Of a stretch of DNA of 64,000 nt, positions 18,022 to 28,100 are shown piece by piece (within the stretch, counting starts at the first letter, position 1; each line of letters opens with the position of its first letter). The DNA comes from Sphingobacteriales bacterium (lineage in GTDB: Bacteria; Bacteroidota; Bacteroidia; Chitinophagales; Chitinophagaceae). The notes below the pieces were generated by a model that was given only the letters and a program-made list of their open reading frames with translations, had not been told where the DNA came from and did no database searches. A program made the translations under genes and the position numbers. The stretch covers positions 260,605-324,604 of the forward strand of contig RXJG01000001.1 in assembly GCA_003963365.1 (NCBI GenBank). Reading direction: 5' to 3'.

Positions 18022-21000
18022 CTGATGATTTTAAAAAAGTTAAAGGTTGATTATTAAATGCCATCACCAATATTTTCTTCCCATTTTTGGTAGTTAACCA
18101 TTTAGCATCCCGGGCCTGGCCTTTTATAGCAGCCAATTGTGATTGGTAATATACTGAGTTATCAGTTTTGTTATAATTAAAAATAGTCGGCTGCAGCGCA
18201 TCGTATCTTCCCTCGTATGGAATTACATCATAAAAATTACCACAGGCCAGCCACCCGGTTTTATTAATAGTTGTTAAATCTGTAAAGGAAAAGATAGGAG
18301 CCAGTTGTAAAGATTCGGGAAGATCTTTCCGGGTAAAATTTCCTTTACCATCATTAATAAATACCGAGGATCCCAGCACTTCGGCTTTTAACTCGGTATA
18401 ATCTTTAAATAAGTCATATAAAATATAATCAATTGTTTTACCGGCCACATCACTGTATTTCAAATAAGCTTTTTTTAATACCGGTAATGATCTTTCCAAT
18501 TCATCTTTGGCAAGAAATGGATATTCTTTCCCATCGATAGTATAACACATTATTTGTTCAATGGAACCGTTGTGGTCAAAATCGCTTACATATAATTTTA
18601 ACGGCCCATTTTTGCCTGAATAAAATTTATTGTTGTGTCCCCAGTTACCGGCAAGAATATCTGTAAATCCATCACCATTTACATCTGTCGCATATAAACT
18701 TTGCCATAAACCGGTTGATTGTGGTATATCCTGTTCAGTAAACTTTCCTTTATTATTGATAAATACTTTTACCGGCATCCATTCACCTGCAACAATTAAA
18801 TCAGGCCAGCCGTCATTGTTGACATCTGTAAATGTTGCTGAAGTCACCATTCCAATGTTGATGAGGTTCATGATCTTTGAATCAGCAATGGTGAATTTTC
18901 CCTTACCATCATTTAAATACAGGTAAGAACTCTGCGGGATACCATATTTATTTGGATCAGAAAGAAAGCCAACAAAAACATCCATATCTCCATCTTTATC
19001 TATATCGGCAGTGGCAATGCATGATTTGTTTTCGTATAAGTGAGGAATACTTCCTTTGCCAATAATAAAATGACCTGTACCATCATTAATAAAGAGATGA
19101 TCGGCACTGGCAATTTCATTCGCCGGCATTTCATTGCCACCACTCACCACCCATAAATCAGGATAGCCATCACCATTTGCATCAAAAAACTTTGCATCCA
19201 CATCTTCACAAATTCTGAATTGGTTGAAGAAAGCAGTATCTGATTGTTTAAATGTTCCATCTGGTTGCTGAATCATCATGGCTCCGGGCTGGCCTTTTGC
19301 ACCACAGGCATAAAAATCATCCAACCCATCTTTATTTACATCTGCCACAGCAATCTTCGGACCTCTTGTTGATTCACTATGCGGGATAAGGTATTGCACA
19401 TTGTAATCGAGAAAATCATTTTCTGAATGTTTCCAATTACAATTTATAGTAGAGCTAATATCTACTAATGCTTCTTTTGTTGGCGGGAAATAAGCATTAT
19501 AATCAAAAATACCGGTTGCATTTTTTTCGGATGCGGTAATAGTTTTGTTGATACCAGGTTTATGAATCACCTGGTATTTTTGATTGGGCCAAATGATCAA
19601 TGCACTGTCAACAACAGTGCTGTCACCTAACCCAAAATGTAATTTTAAATCAGACGAGGATTCAAAACCACGGGTAGCCATTAATTGCTGGTATTGAATT
19701 TTCTTTCCCTGGAATAAATATGCTTTACAACCAATACCAAATGTATTCATCCCATCACCTTTAAAATTAATAGCCAGATAGTTTTTCTTTGGTGAATTGT
19801 TTTTTAAAATAACAGCAGGGGAGTTGATCGCATTAATCACAATATCCAAATTGCCGTCATTGTCAAGATCAGCATAAGCGGCTCCGTTATAAAAGCCTTT
19901 CATATCACCGGTGCCCCAATCTTTACTCATATCTGCAAACTTCAACTGACCATCTCCTTTGTACAAATAAGGATGTGATTCACCTGAAGGCATAGCATCT
20001 ATTGCTGTTTTATCATACCTGGTAGTTCGATCCATTCCTTTTAACTTAAGATCAGATGCAAACCGAACATAATCCAGGTCAACTGGTCGTTTAACAATGC
20101 CACTGGTAATTAACAGGTCTTTATTGCCATCGTTATCAAAATCAGCAAACAGTGGGCACCAGCTCCAGTCTGTTGCTGCCACACCACTAATAAGCGATGT
20201 TTCGCTAAAACTTACTCCATTGCCATTATTACGCTGCAAACAATTTTTTGATGACTGATGCTGGTATCCGTTGATTTCCAGTTTTACTTTATAGATGTCC
20301 GCATTTTCATCACTACCATAAGTTTTTAATGTTTTTTCATCGGGAGGAAGCATATCAACTGTTAAAATATCTGTTTGTCCATCGTTGTTAAAATCAGCAG
20401 CATCATTTCCCATACTAAAGCGGCTGTAATGTCCAAAATGTTTGGCTCCGCTTTCAGTAAAAGTTCCATTATGATTATTCAAATAGTAATAATCATTCTC
20501 ATGAAAATCATTACCAACATAAATATCTTCCCATCCATCGTTGTTAAAATCAGCCACGGCAATTCCTAAACCATAGCCTAAATTACTTTGATATATACCT
20601 GCTTGTTTGGATACATCAACAAACTTTTTTGTGGGAGTATTAAGATCATTCCTGTATAAACGGTCGCCTGATAAACTATCGTAAACATGACGATTGGATG
20701 TATCTACAATATTTTCATGGGGATGATGCGATTGATTTAAGATGAAACAATCAAGATCACCATCATGGTCGTAATCGAAAAAAACGGTTTGCGTGGTAAA
20801 GCAGGAAGCATCTAATCCATACTCAGCAGCACTTTCTTTAAACTTATTATTACCCTGGTTAATGTAAAGTTCATTGTGACCTTTTAACCCATAACGATTG
20901 CTTACAGTTGAAACATAAATATCCAGCAGCCCGTCCCCGTTTACATCGGCCATGGTAACACCGGTACACCAATCTGAAGTTCCGGCTACACCTGCAGATT

Positions 21001-21304
21001 GTGTGATATCCTCAAAAACAAAATTGCCTTTATTTAAATACAGTTTATTACCGCCTTTGTTATTAGCAGTAAAATAAATATCCGGGAGTCCGTCATTATT
21101 AATATCGCCAATGGCAACACCCCCGCCGTTGTAGTAATAGAGGTAGTAAAGGATACTCAGGTGTTCATTTTCTGCCAGCTTATTAGTAAAATCAATATGT
21201 GTTTGCGATGAGGGCAGGCTACTAAAAAGCGTTTTTTTTCTTTGGCAATTACTAAAAATAAATACCAAACAAAGGATCCAAAAAAATTGCTTATTCAACT
21301 TCAT
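18011..21304 (-). CDS. VCBS/FG-GAP repeat lipoprotein with ASPIC/UnbV domain
   Basis: A 1097-residue lipoprotein (lipobox FSNC, Cys20). It carries at least a dozen D-x-[ND]-x-DG-x-x-D calcium-loop repeats, for example DINNDGLPD, DVNGDGLLD, DFNNDGWED, DLDNDGNLD, DVNKDGLDD, DIDKDGDMD and DVNGDGFTD, in two blocks on either side of an ASPIC/UnbV-like segment around residues 520-590 (RGFESSSDLKLHFGLGD, LIIWPN). The repeats fold as calcium-stabilised beta-propellers, and related proteins occur in Bacteroidota polysaccharide loci beside SusCD. It lies between the haem protein (12-base gap) and GH30 (overlap), so glycan binding or scaffolding at the cell surface is the best guess. No enzymatic motif is visible. 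Confidence 0.88.
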   Translation of the reverse strand: MKLNKQFFWILCLVFIFSNCQRKKTLFSSLPSSQTHIDFTNKLAENEHLSILYYLYYYNGGGVAIGDINNDGLPDIYFTANNKGGNKLYLNKGNFVFEDITQSAGVAGTSDWCTGVTMADVNGDGLLDIYVSTVSNRYGLKGHNELYINQGNNKFKESAAEYGLDASCFTTQTVFFDYDHDGDLDCFILNQSHHPHENIVDTSNRHVYDSLSGDRLYRNDLNTPTKKFVDVSKQAGIYQSNLGYGLGIAVADFNNDGWEDIYVGNDFHENDYYYLNNHNGTFTESGAKHFGHYSRFSMGNDAADFNNDGQTDILTVDMLPPDEKTLKTYGSDENADIYKVKLEINGYQHQSSKNCLQRNNGNGVSFSETSLISGVAATDWSWCPLFADFDNDGNKDLLITSGIVKRPVDLDYVRFASDLKLKGMDRTTRYDKTAIDAMPSGESHPYLYKGDGQLKFADMSKDWGTGDMKGFYNGAAYADLDNDGNLDIVINAINSPAVILKNNSPKKNYLAINFKGDGMNTFGIGCKAYLFQGKKIQYQQLMATRGFESSSDLKLHFGLGDSTVVDSALIIWPNQKYQVIHKPGINKTITASEKNATGIFDYNAYFPPTKEALVDISSTINCNWKHSENDFLDYNVQYLIPHSESTRGPKIAVADVNKDGLDDFYACGAKGQPGAMMIQQPDGTFKQSDTAFFNQFRICEDVDAKFFDANGDGYPDLWVVSGGNEMPANEIASADHLFINDGTGHFIIGKGSIPHLYENKSCIATADIDKDGDMDVFVGFLSDPNKYGIPQSSYLYLNDGKGKFTIADSKIMNLINIGMVTSATFTDVNNDGWPDLIVAGEWMPVKVFINNKGKFTEQDIPQSTGLWQSLYATDVNGDGFTDILAGNWGHNNKFYSGKNGPLKLYVSDFDHNGSIEQIMCYTIDGKEYPFLAKDELERSLPVLKKAYLKYSDVAGKTIDYILYDLFKDYTELKAEVLGSSVFINDGKGNFTRKDLPESLQLAPIFSFTDLTTINKTGWLACGNFYDVIPYEGRYDALQPTIFNYNKTDNSVYYQSQLAAIKGQARDAKWLTTKNGKKILVMAFNNQPLTFLKSSDEK

Positions 21305-21316
21305 TCTATCAGTTTA

Positions 21317-22561
21317 TTATTTTTCGGCATGTTTTAAAGAGGACAAATATTTAGCGGTTTCTTCAGGATATTTCTTTATTAAATGTGTACGGATTAATGA
21401 GGGTGTTAATACCGATTGGCCCGGCAAAAATACTGCAATAGCAGTAGAGGCCTGTTTTGGCATATGGCAATCAATACAATTATTTTGTAAAATTTTTTCG
21501 TCAACTTTTACCGTGCAAAAGTTATTATGCTCCTTATTGTGACAGCCCATGCATTTTTGAGAAAATACAGTCAATTCATTTTTTTGATTTTGATGCGGGT
21601 TATGACAACTGGTGCAGGTTAAACTGTTATTTTGTATAAAACACTGGCTGAATTTAAGCAAGCCTAACTGGTTGCCATGAACATCAATATTTGCGGCACT
21701 TTGTACTGTAGTATCCCAGGTGAAAAAGTCAGATAATTTATCTCCGGCAACAAAGCTGAAAGAAGGTTTTGTTTTTTGCAGACTTCCTCCATGACACAGT
21801 GCACATAAATCCAAACTTTGCTGGCGGGCAAATTTAGCAGGATTGATGATAAATTTTGCAGTGCTATCTTTTGGATGCTGTGTTTGGTAGTTTACATGCT
21901 GAGCAGCGGGACCATGACATCTTTCGCAATCAACTCCATAGATGATGGTCTTTTTATCAAAGTCTTCTCTTGGTGCTTCCGGAGGAGAAATTTTACTGAT
22001 AAAAGTAGCATGACATTCAAGGCAGCGGGAAGTGATGATGCGTTTAAATACTGCACGTTCAGGGAAACCAGGGCTGTTACACCATTGGTGAGCTTGTGTG
22101 AAATAGGTAATAGGTAATTGAAATAATTTATTGGTATCCCACCACAAATAGGTTTGACCTTTTGTACCGGAGCCGGTTACTATATCAAAGGGATGTCTTT
22201 GTCTTTCTTTAATACCAAAATACTCAACCTGGAAAAAGCCGCTATCTGTTTTTTCTATGGCAGTATAACTTCCATTATCATAAGGGAAAAAATTACTGCC
22301 AGGCTCAAAATTTCCTTTAATGCTTTTTTCAGTGGGTAATTCAGAGGTGTGATAGTGGGCCGTATTAATATGTGTGTCGTAAATATTTTTATGGCAACTC
22401 TTGCAGGATTCGGAGCCGACGAAGTCTTTATACTCAATTTTTTTTTCCGTACCCGCTTCCCTTTTATCCATACACATGGTGAAGAAAGAAACAGTACAAA
22501 CAATTAATGCAGAAATTGTGATTGTTCTGCTTTTAACTGGTATGAAAACGATCTTTTTCAT
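21317..22561 (-). CDS. Multihaem (seven CXXCH) cytochrome c lipoprotein
   Basis: A 414-residue exported protein with seven c-type haem motifs, in order CKSCH (53-57), CLECH, CERCH, CALCH, CTSCH, CMGCH and CIDCH. Several distal histidines such as HINTAHYH are also present. The arrangement resembles the cytochrome c554/doubled-CXXCH group. The N-terminus has a hydrophobic signal ending FFTMC, giving a candidate lipidated Cys30. It is the first gene after the SusCD-LamG terminator and is followed 12 bases later by the VCBS/ASPIC lipoprotein. A multihaem electron carrier inside a glycan locus points to a redox step, perhaps taking electrons from the GMC dehydrogenase or supplying an oxidative cleavage. 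That role is inferred, not shown. Confidence 0.88.
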   Translation of the reverse strand: MKKIVFIPVKSRTITISALIVCTVSFFTMCMDKREAGTEKKIEYKDFVGSESCKSCHKNIYDTHINTAHYHTSELPTEKSIKGNFEPGSNFFPYDNGSYTAIEKTDSGFFQVEYFGIKERQRHPFDIVTGSGTKGQTYLWWDTNKLFQLPITYFTQAHQWCNSPGFPERAVFKRIITSRCLECHATFISKISPPEAPREDFDKKTIIYGVDCERCHGPAAQHVNYQTQHPKDSTAKFIINPAKFARQQSLDLCALCHGGSLQKTKPSFSFVAGDKLSDFFTWDTTVQSAANIDVHGNQLGLLKFSQCFIQNNSLTCTSCHNPHQNQKNELTVFSQKCMGCHNKEHNNFCTVKVDEKILQNNCIDCHMPKQASTAIAVFLPGQSVLTPSLIRTHLIKKYPEETAKYLSSLKHAEK

Positions 22562-22614
22562 GATATCATCACGTAAATGAGGATGCTGTTTATTTATAGT
22601 GAGTCAAGAGAAAA

Positions 22615-22639
22615 AAGGGTTGCACAAATGGCAACCCTT
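22615..22639 (-). terminator. Intrinsic terminator after the SusC-SusD-LamG genes
   Basis: A perfect 9-bp stem (22615-22623 paired with 22631-22639) encloses a 7-base loop. On the minus strand it is followed at once by a T-rich run. It lies 23 bases beyond the LamG stop and before the cytochrome start, so it would separate high expression of the transport genes from lower read-through into the enzyme genes. Confidence 0.85.
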
Positions 22640-22661
22640 AATTTATGACCCAAAACTACTG

Positions 22662-23531
22662 CTAGAGTTTGCTGTTATACAGTGCCTGCACTTCAGATGC
22701 TGAAAGTGCCTTACCATATAATCTGAATTGATCAATAGCACCAGGGAATGATTTGATCCAGTCATCTGTAGGACCATCTAAACCTGCATGTTTGTTCCAT
22801 CCACCAATTACTAAATTAGATACATTGGCAAGATTGAAGTTAAGTGGACCTGTTAAGCCGCTGTTTTTGGTGGCATCTTTAGAAAGCCCGGTTAATGCCT
22901 GACCATCTACATAAGTTGTAAGCACAGATGTTGTTTCATCATACACAAAAACCAAATGATGCCATTGCTGATCATATATTTTTGGTATCCTGTCTTTATT
23001 ATGAAATACATACCAGTTATCCTTAATAGCAAGCGTTACTGCTGCTGAATCGGCGGTAGAACCTGCGCCAGTATGATCGAATAATAAAAAGATACCGCTG
23101 TTATGCCAGTAATCTTTATCAAATAAAGACATTACAAACTGAGGGCCATCAGCAGATTGAGGAACACCGGTCTCTTTTTCCCAGAAAGCCATCGTAAAGC
23201 TGGATGCCTTAGCTAAATCATTAGCTGATGGATATTTTATTGCGGGTCCGCTTAATCCTTTTCCCTGAACAGCTTTGCCACTAATACCAGCAACAGATGT
23301 TAAAGGGTTACTGGAAGGAAAATTAGCCCGGATGCTATCAACAGCGTTCATTAAGGGATTGGTGGTAGTACCATCAAATGCTGCATAAAATTTTAACGGG
23401 CCACCCGGAGGGTTGGCGTCTTTTGGATAATCACCCAATGCAGGGCGGCTTAACTTTTTACATGCCGAACCCAACAACAGGATCGCCATAAAGAAAGCTG
23501 CTGCTTTGATAATTTTAATTGAATAATTCAT
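22662..23531 (-). CDS. LamG/concanavalin A-like lipoprotein, probable surface glycan-binding protein
   Basis: A 289-residue lipoprotein (lipobox LGSAC, Cys24). It consists of a single LamG-like jelly-roll domain from about residue 45, recognisable by the FTMAFWEK strand, QQWHHLVFVYDETTSVLTTYVDG-type core (Trp-His-His-Leu) and the final GAIDQFRLYGKALSASEVQALYN, which is the hallmark end of LamG modules. It directly follows SusD (36-base gap), the usual place of surface glycan-binding proteins in such loci. It probably holds the glycan for SusC/SusD uptake. There is no catalytic motif, although some families of this fold are enzymes. Confidence 0.85.
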   Translation of the reverse strand: MNYSIKIIKAAAFFMAILLLGSACKKLSRPALGDYPKDANPPGGPLKFYAAFDGTTTNPLMNAVDSIRANFPSSNPLTSVAGISGKAVQGKGLSGPAIKYPSANDLAKASSFTMAFWEKETGVPQSADGPQFVMSLFDKDYWHNSGIFLLFDHTGAGSTADSAAVTLAIKDNWYVFHNKDRIPKIYDQQWHHLVFVYDETTSVLTTYVDGQALTGLSKDATKNSGLTGPLNFNLANVSNLVIGGWNKHAGLDGPTDDWIKSFPGAIDQFRLYGKALSASEVQALYNSKL

Positions 23532-23567
23532 TGTTACACTTTTTTAAATGATGTAATTAATTTTTTA

Positions 23568-25157
23568 CTACCATTCGGGGTTTTGTTTCAAAATGCCACC
23601 GGATAAATCAATTATTTTTTGTGGGATAGGATAATAACGACACCTGTTGGTATAGCCCAAACTGCTTAATGCACTGGTTGCATCCCCCCATCTTACTAAA
23701 TCATGGAAACGATAGCCTTCCATTGCAAATTCCCAACGACGCTCATTCTTAATAGCCGTTCGCATCTGTGCCTGGCTGGTAAAAGCAATATGTGGTAATA
23801 CAGCGGCAGAACCTCTGGCTCTTGCACGTACCAGTTCAAGCATTGCTTCTGCAGTAGCACCATCGCCTAATTCATTAGCACATTCAGCTTTCATTAATAT
23901 AACATCAGCATAACGGAGAATGCGGTGATTAATCCAGTCTGCCCCGCCTGAAGGTCCTATTTCGCCGGTGAATTTTCTCATTTCCGGGTCAGAGTAAACT
24001 TTCTTATTCCAATATGGCTGATCTAATGAAGTACCCGGATTGTATGGAGGTAAAGTAGCTCCATAACCACCCTGATCTGGACCACCATCAGACTGACCGG
24101 AATACAAAATGGTCATTCTTTTACGTGGATCAGTATTATCCCAATCGGTTTCCAGTTTTTGAGTAGGGGTGTTCCATCCCCAACCAAGGTTCCAATCGTT
24201 ACTTGCACCACCCTGGCGAACGTTTTGGCAGGTACCCCATTGTACACCATTGTAATTGGTTCCATCTTTACCAATGTTTGCCTGCATTTCGAAAATTGAT
24301 TCGGGGCCATTTTTACCGTTGCCATTTAAACCGTCTTTCCAAATATCAGTAAATTTGGGTGTGAGAGAATATTGGCCTGAGTTAATAACGGCATTGCAAA
24401 GCTGAAGCGCAGCTTGATAATGGGTTGCAGGAGTTCCAACACCTATACCAGCAACACCAGCACGGTACATATGTGTTTGAGCCCATAAGGTATTAGCGGC
24501 TCCTCTTGTTAAACGTCCCGGATAAGTATTCACACCACCCACTGCCCATGATAATGGGAGATATTGAACTGCTTTAGCAAGGTCCCTGTCGATTAAAGCA
24601 TAAATTGAATCTACTGGTGATTTAGGCCTGATCCCATCCGCTGACCTGGTGTAATAGAAATCTATTTTAGGTACTTCACCGTAAGCTTTTACTAATTCAA
24701 AAAAAGAATAAGCTCTGAAGAAATAAGCTTCACCCACATTCCTAAGCGAAGCATCGTCGGTAACTTTCAATGAATCGGCAAAGTAGATTTCCCTATTGGT
24801 AAGATTGATCATATAATAATGATCATTCCAATATGTATTGGTAGCCCAATCATCTTTGGTATATTGAAATGTTTCAAATTCTGCATTGATCTCAGCACCA
24901 TCGGTAGTACTACTGCCTTTTTGAGCGTCGTCATCCCGTATTGAATTGAAATCAAGCCAGGGCAGTGTTGAAAAACCAGCATAAGATCTTAATGTATTAT
25001 ATAAACCAAGGCTTTGCGCTTCTAATGTTCCCTGGTGTAAATCACCCAGTGTGGCAGTTAACGGTTTCCTGTCAAGAAACTTTTTACAGCCATTGATGAC
25101 GATTAGCATGGGGATGATCAGGATTAAAGCCCAGGTTATTTTAATTAGTTTTTTCAT
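23568..25157 (-). CDS. SusD/RagB-family glycan-binding outer-membrane lipoprotein
   Basis: A 529-residue SusD homologue with lipobox INGC (Cys24) followed by KKFLD, the classical mature start in this family. The TPR-like helices include the conserved GEAYFFRAYSFFELVKAYGEVP block (Arg-Ala-Tyr motif, about residues 146-167), and the C-terminus has the RRWEFAMEGYRFHDLVRWG block (Arg-Arg-x-Glu-x-Ala). It forms the lid of the SusC transporter and binds the imported oligosaccharide outside the cell. The gene is 26 bases downstream of susC and clearly in the same transcript. Confidence 0.95.
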   Translation of the reverse strand: MKKLIKITWALILIIPMLIVINGCKKFLDRKPLTATLGDLHQGTLEAQSLGLYNTLRSYAGFSTLPWLDFNSIRDDDAQKGSSTTDGAEINAEFETFQYTKDDWATNTYWNDHYYMINLTNREIYFADSLKVTDDASLRNVGEAYFFRAYSFFELVKAYGEVPKIDFYYTRSADGIRPKSPVDSIYALIDRDLAKAVQYLPLSWAVGGVNTYPGRLTRGAANTLWAQTHMYRAGVAGIGVGTPATHYQAALQLCNAVINSGQYSLTPKFTDIWKDGLNGNGKNGPESIFEMQANIGKDGTNYNGVQWGTCQNVRQGGASNDWNLGWGWNTPTQKLETDWDNTDPRKRMTILYSGQSDGGPDQGGYGATLPPYNPGTSLDQPYWNKKVYSDPEMRKFTGEIGPSGGADWINHRILRYADVILMKAECANELGDGATAEAMLELVRARARGSAAVLPHIAFTSQAQMRTAIKNERRWEFAMEGYRFHDLVRWGDATSALSSLGYTNRCRYYPIPQKIIDLSGGILKQNPEW

Positions 25158-25183
25158 ATCTTAAAAAATTTAAACTTTAGTAC

Positions 25184-28100
25184 TTAAAAAGTTACATTTA
25201 AACCCATTGTTGTAACCACGGGAATTGCGCCACCAGCATTATCATATCCAAATGCTGTACCGTCACCGCCAAACTCTGCTGTATAACCGTAATTATTTTT
25301 CCAGGTCTTCATGTTTTGAACGTTAACAAAAATTCTCAGATTTTTAATTTTAAATCTTGATATAAGTTTCTGATCAAAATTGTATCCCAACTGGAGATTC
25401 CTGATTCGGAAATAACTACCATCTTCGATATTGTAAGTGGAACCATTATAGTTGAAACGATGCGCCTGGCTGATGATTGGAACCCAGTTAGATGTTCCGG
25501 CGCCATGCCACCTGTTGATCTTATCAGCAGAATAATTAACACGTTGGAAAGGTGATTCCAATGATCCCCAGGTTCTGAATACCTGATTACCGTATACACC
25601 TCCCATATCAACGCTTAGTGATAAGCCTTTATAATTTAATGTAACATTTGTACCATATGTAAATTTGGGTGTTGGATTACCGATTACAGTTCTATCATCT
25701 GGCGTAATTACACCATCACCATTTACATCTTTAAATTTGAAGTCACCGGGACCATAAGAACCTACTGCAGAAGCGACCGGAGATTTTAAAATGTCGGCAT
25801 AGCTTTGATAGATACCTTCAACTACATAGCCATAGAAGGATCCAATCGGTTGTCCAACCAGTGTTCTGCTTTCTGCCGAACCGTTATTTTGGAAGCCTCT
25901 TATGATAACACCACCGGGAAGATCCGGAGACAGGGTAAGTACTTTATTTTTAAGGAAAGTAATATTACCCGCCAGGTTAACAGAAAAATCTCTGTTGAAA
26001 TTTTGGTTCCATGAAGCAGTAAACTCTTCTCCCCAATTTTTCAGGCTACCACCATTTGTCAACTCATCTTTTAAACCTAAAGCGTATAAGCTTATATAAG
26101 TCATTAAGTCTTTGGTTGTTTTATTAAAATAATTTGCTTCAAAATGGAGCCTGTTTTTAAAAGCATTTAATTCAACCCCAATTTCACCGCCGTGTACAGT
26201 TTCCCAATGAAGATCGTTACTAACTTTATACGCATCAGTAGCTGCATTAAAAATATTTGTTCCAAAGACTGCATTTGTGCCTGAATTTAAATTTGGATAG
26301 AAAGGATAGTAGTTATTACGACCGCCAACCGATGGTGTACTTTGGTTACCTAATACGCCATAAGAGCCTTTAATTTTTATGAAATCAAACAGTTGTTGTG
26401 ATTGCATGAAATCTTCTTTACTTAATTCCCAGGCAGCACCTACTGCCCAAAATGCCTGGTGGCGATTATTGGGAGGGAGCTGAGAGGATGCATCATCTCT
26501 AATAGAAGCGTTTAAATAATATTTTCCTTTATAGTTGTACAGAATCCTTCCAAGTAATGAAACTGTTGAATATTCACCCTGGAATGAATTGGTGTTTGTA
26601 GGATCTACCACAGCGCCGAATCCGTTACTAACATACCAGAACCTTTTATCGTTAGGTATGGGGAGACTTGTTGCTTCTGTTCCTTGTCTCACAAGTGTTT
26701 GCCTTTGAAACTCTCCATAGTAATAGGTTGTAAAACCTCCCATTGCTGTGATATTATGATCTCCAAATGACTTTTTGAAGGTTAGGATTTCATCCTGTTG
26801 AAACTTTCTGTAGTCATTATCGTTTTCCTGTAAACTAGTTCTGTTACTATACAAATAAGGTGAATTTGTAAGAGGGTCATAAGCATAATAAAGGGGAGTA
26901 TATTGTCTCCTGTTTATATTGCTCATGTCAGCATAGAAAGTAGAGCGGAAATTAAAATATTTAAGGAAATTTAATTCAGCATAAACACTTCCCACATACC
27001 TGTATTCCGTATTTATAACCTTATCCCATTCATTTTCTAATTGAACAAGTGGGTTAATTACACCAGAATTTTGCAGAGAGTTTATCAATCCTGAATAAAT
27101 GTTTGTGTTAGTACTATCTCCGCTATAAGGGTCCTGTACTTTAAAGGATTTTGTACCTGAAGAAACCTGTGGCATTACTTTACGTGCAGCATCAAGCACC
27201 CATGTTGCATCATATGGATTTTTTTGCCTGCTTGTATTGAATACCACTCCAACTTTTAATGCTTTATTTAATTTAAATTCATCATTAAATGAAAGCTGGA
27301 TTTTTTCCAATTGCTCATGCCTGATGATTCCTTCGTCCTTAGTATAACCCATTCCTAATGTAAACCTGTTCTTTTCAGTACTTCCGGAAATGCTCAGGTT
27401 ATTAGTATTAAACTTACCGCTTCTGGTAACAGCATCAATCCAGTCAGTGTTAGAATTTACAGCCGAATAATCAGGAGTTGCCACCCCATTGTTAGCATTT
27501 TCTTCTGCAAATAATGTGGCAAAAGTAGCAGCATCTGCCACTTTTATTTTATCAACCAGTTTCTTAAAACCGAAGGTAGTATTGAAGTTTACCACTACTT
27601 GTCCGGCTTTAGCTTTCCTGGTAGTAATGGCAATAACACCAGTGGCACCTTTAACACCAAAGATCGCCAGTGAAGAGGGATCTTTTAATACTTCGATTGA
27701 TTCAATATCATTTGGATTCAGGTAATCGATATTATCATTGAAAATACCATCAACCACATAAAGAGGGTGTACCTGTCCAATACTTGTTGTACCTCTGATA
27801 CGGATATCAGGGGCCTGACCGGGAGTACCATTATTTACTACAGACAAACCTGCCACTTTCCCCTGCAGGGAAGCTATTGGATTTGTGTTTGGTTTATCTG
27901 CTACTTCTTTTCCACTGATCTTAACGATGGAACCGGTAAGATCTCTTTTACTTGCCTGGCCGTAACCAATTACCACCACTTCATCTAATTTTTTAGTAGA
28001 GAGCTTTAATGAAGCGTTTACAGTAGACTTACCGCTCACACCTATTTCTACTGTTTCGTATCCCACAGCAGAAATAACCAGCGTTGCATTATCTGGTACC

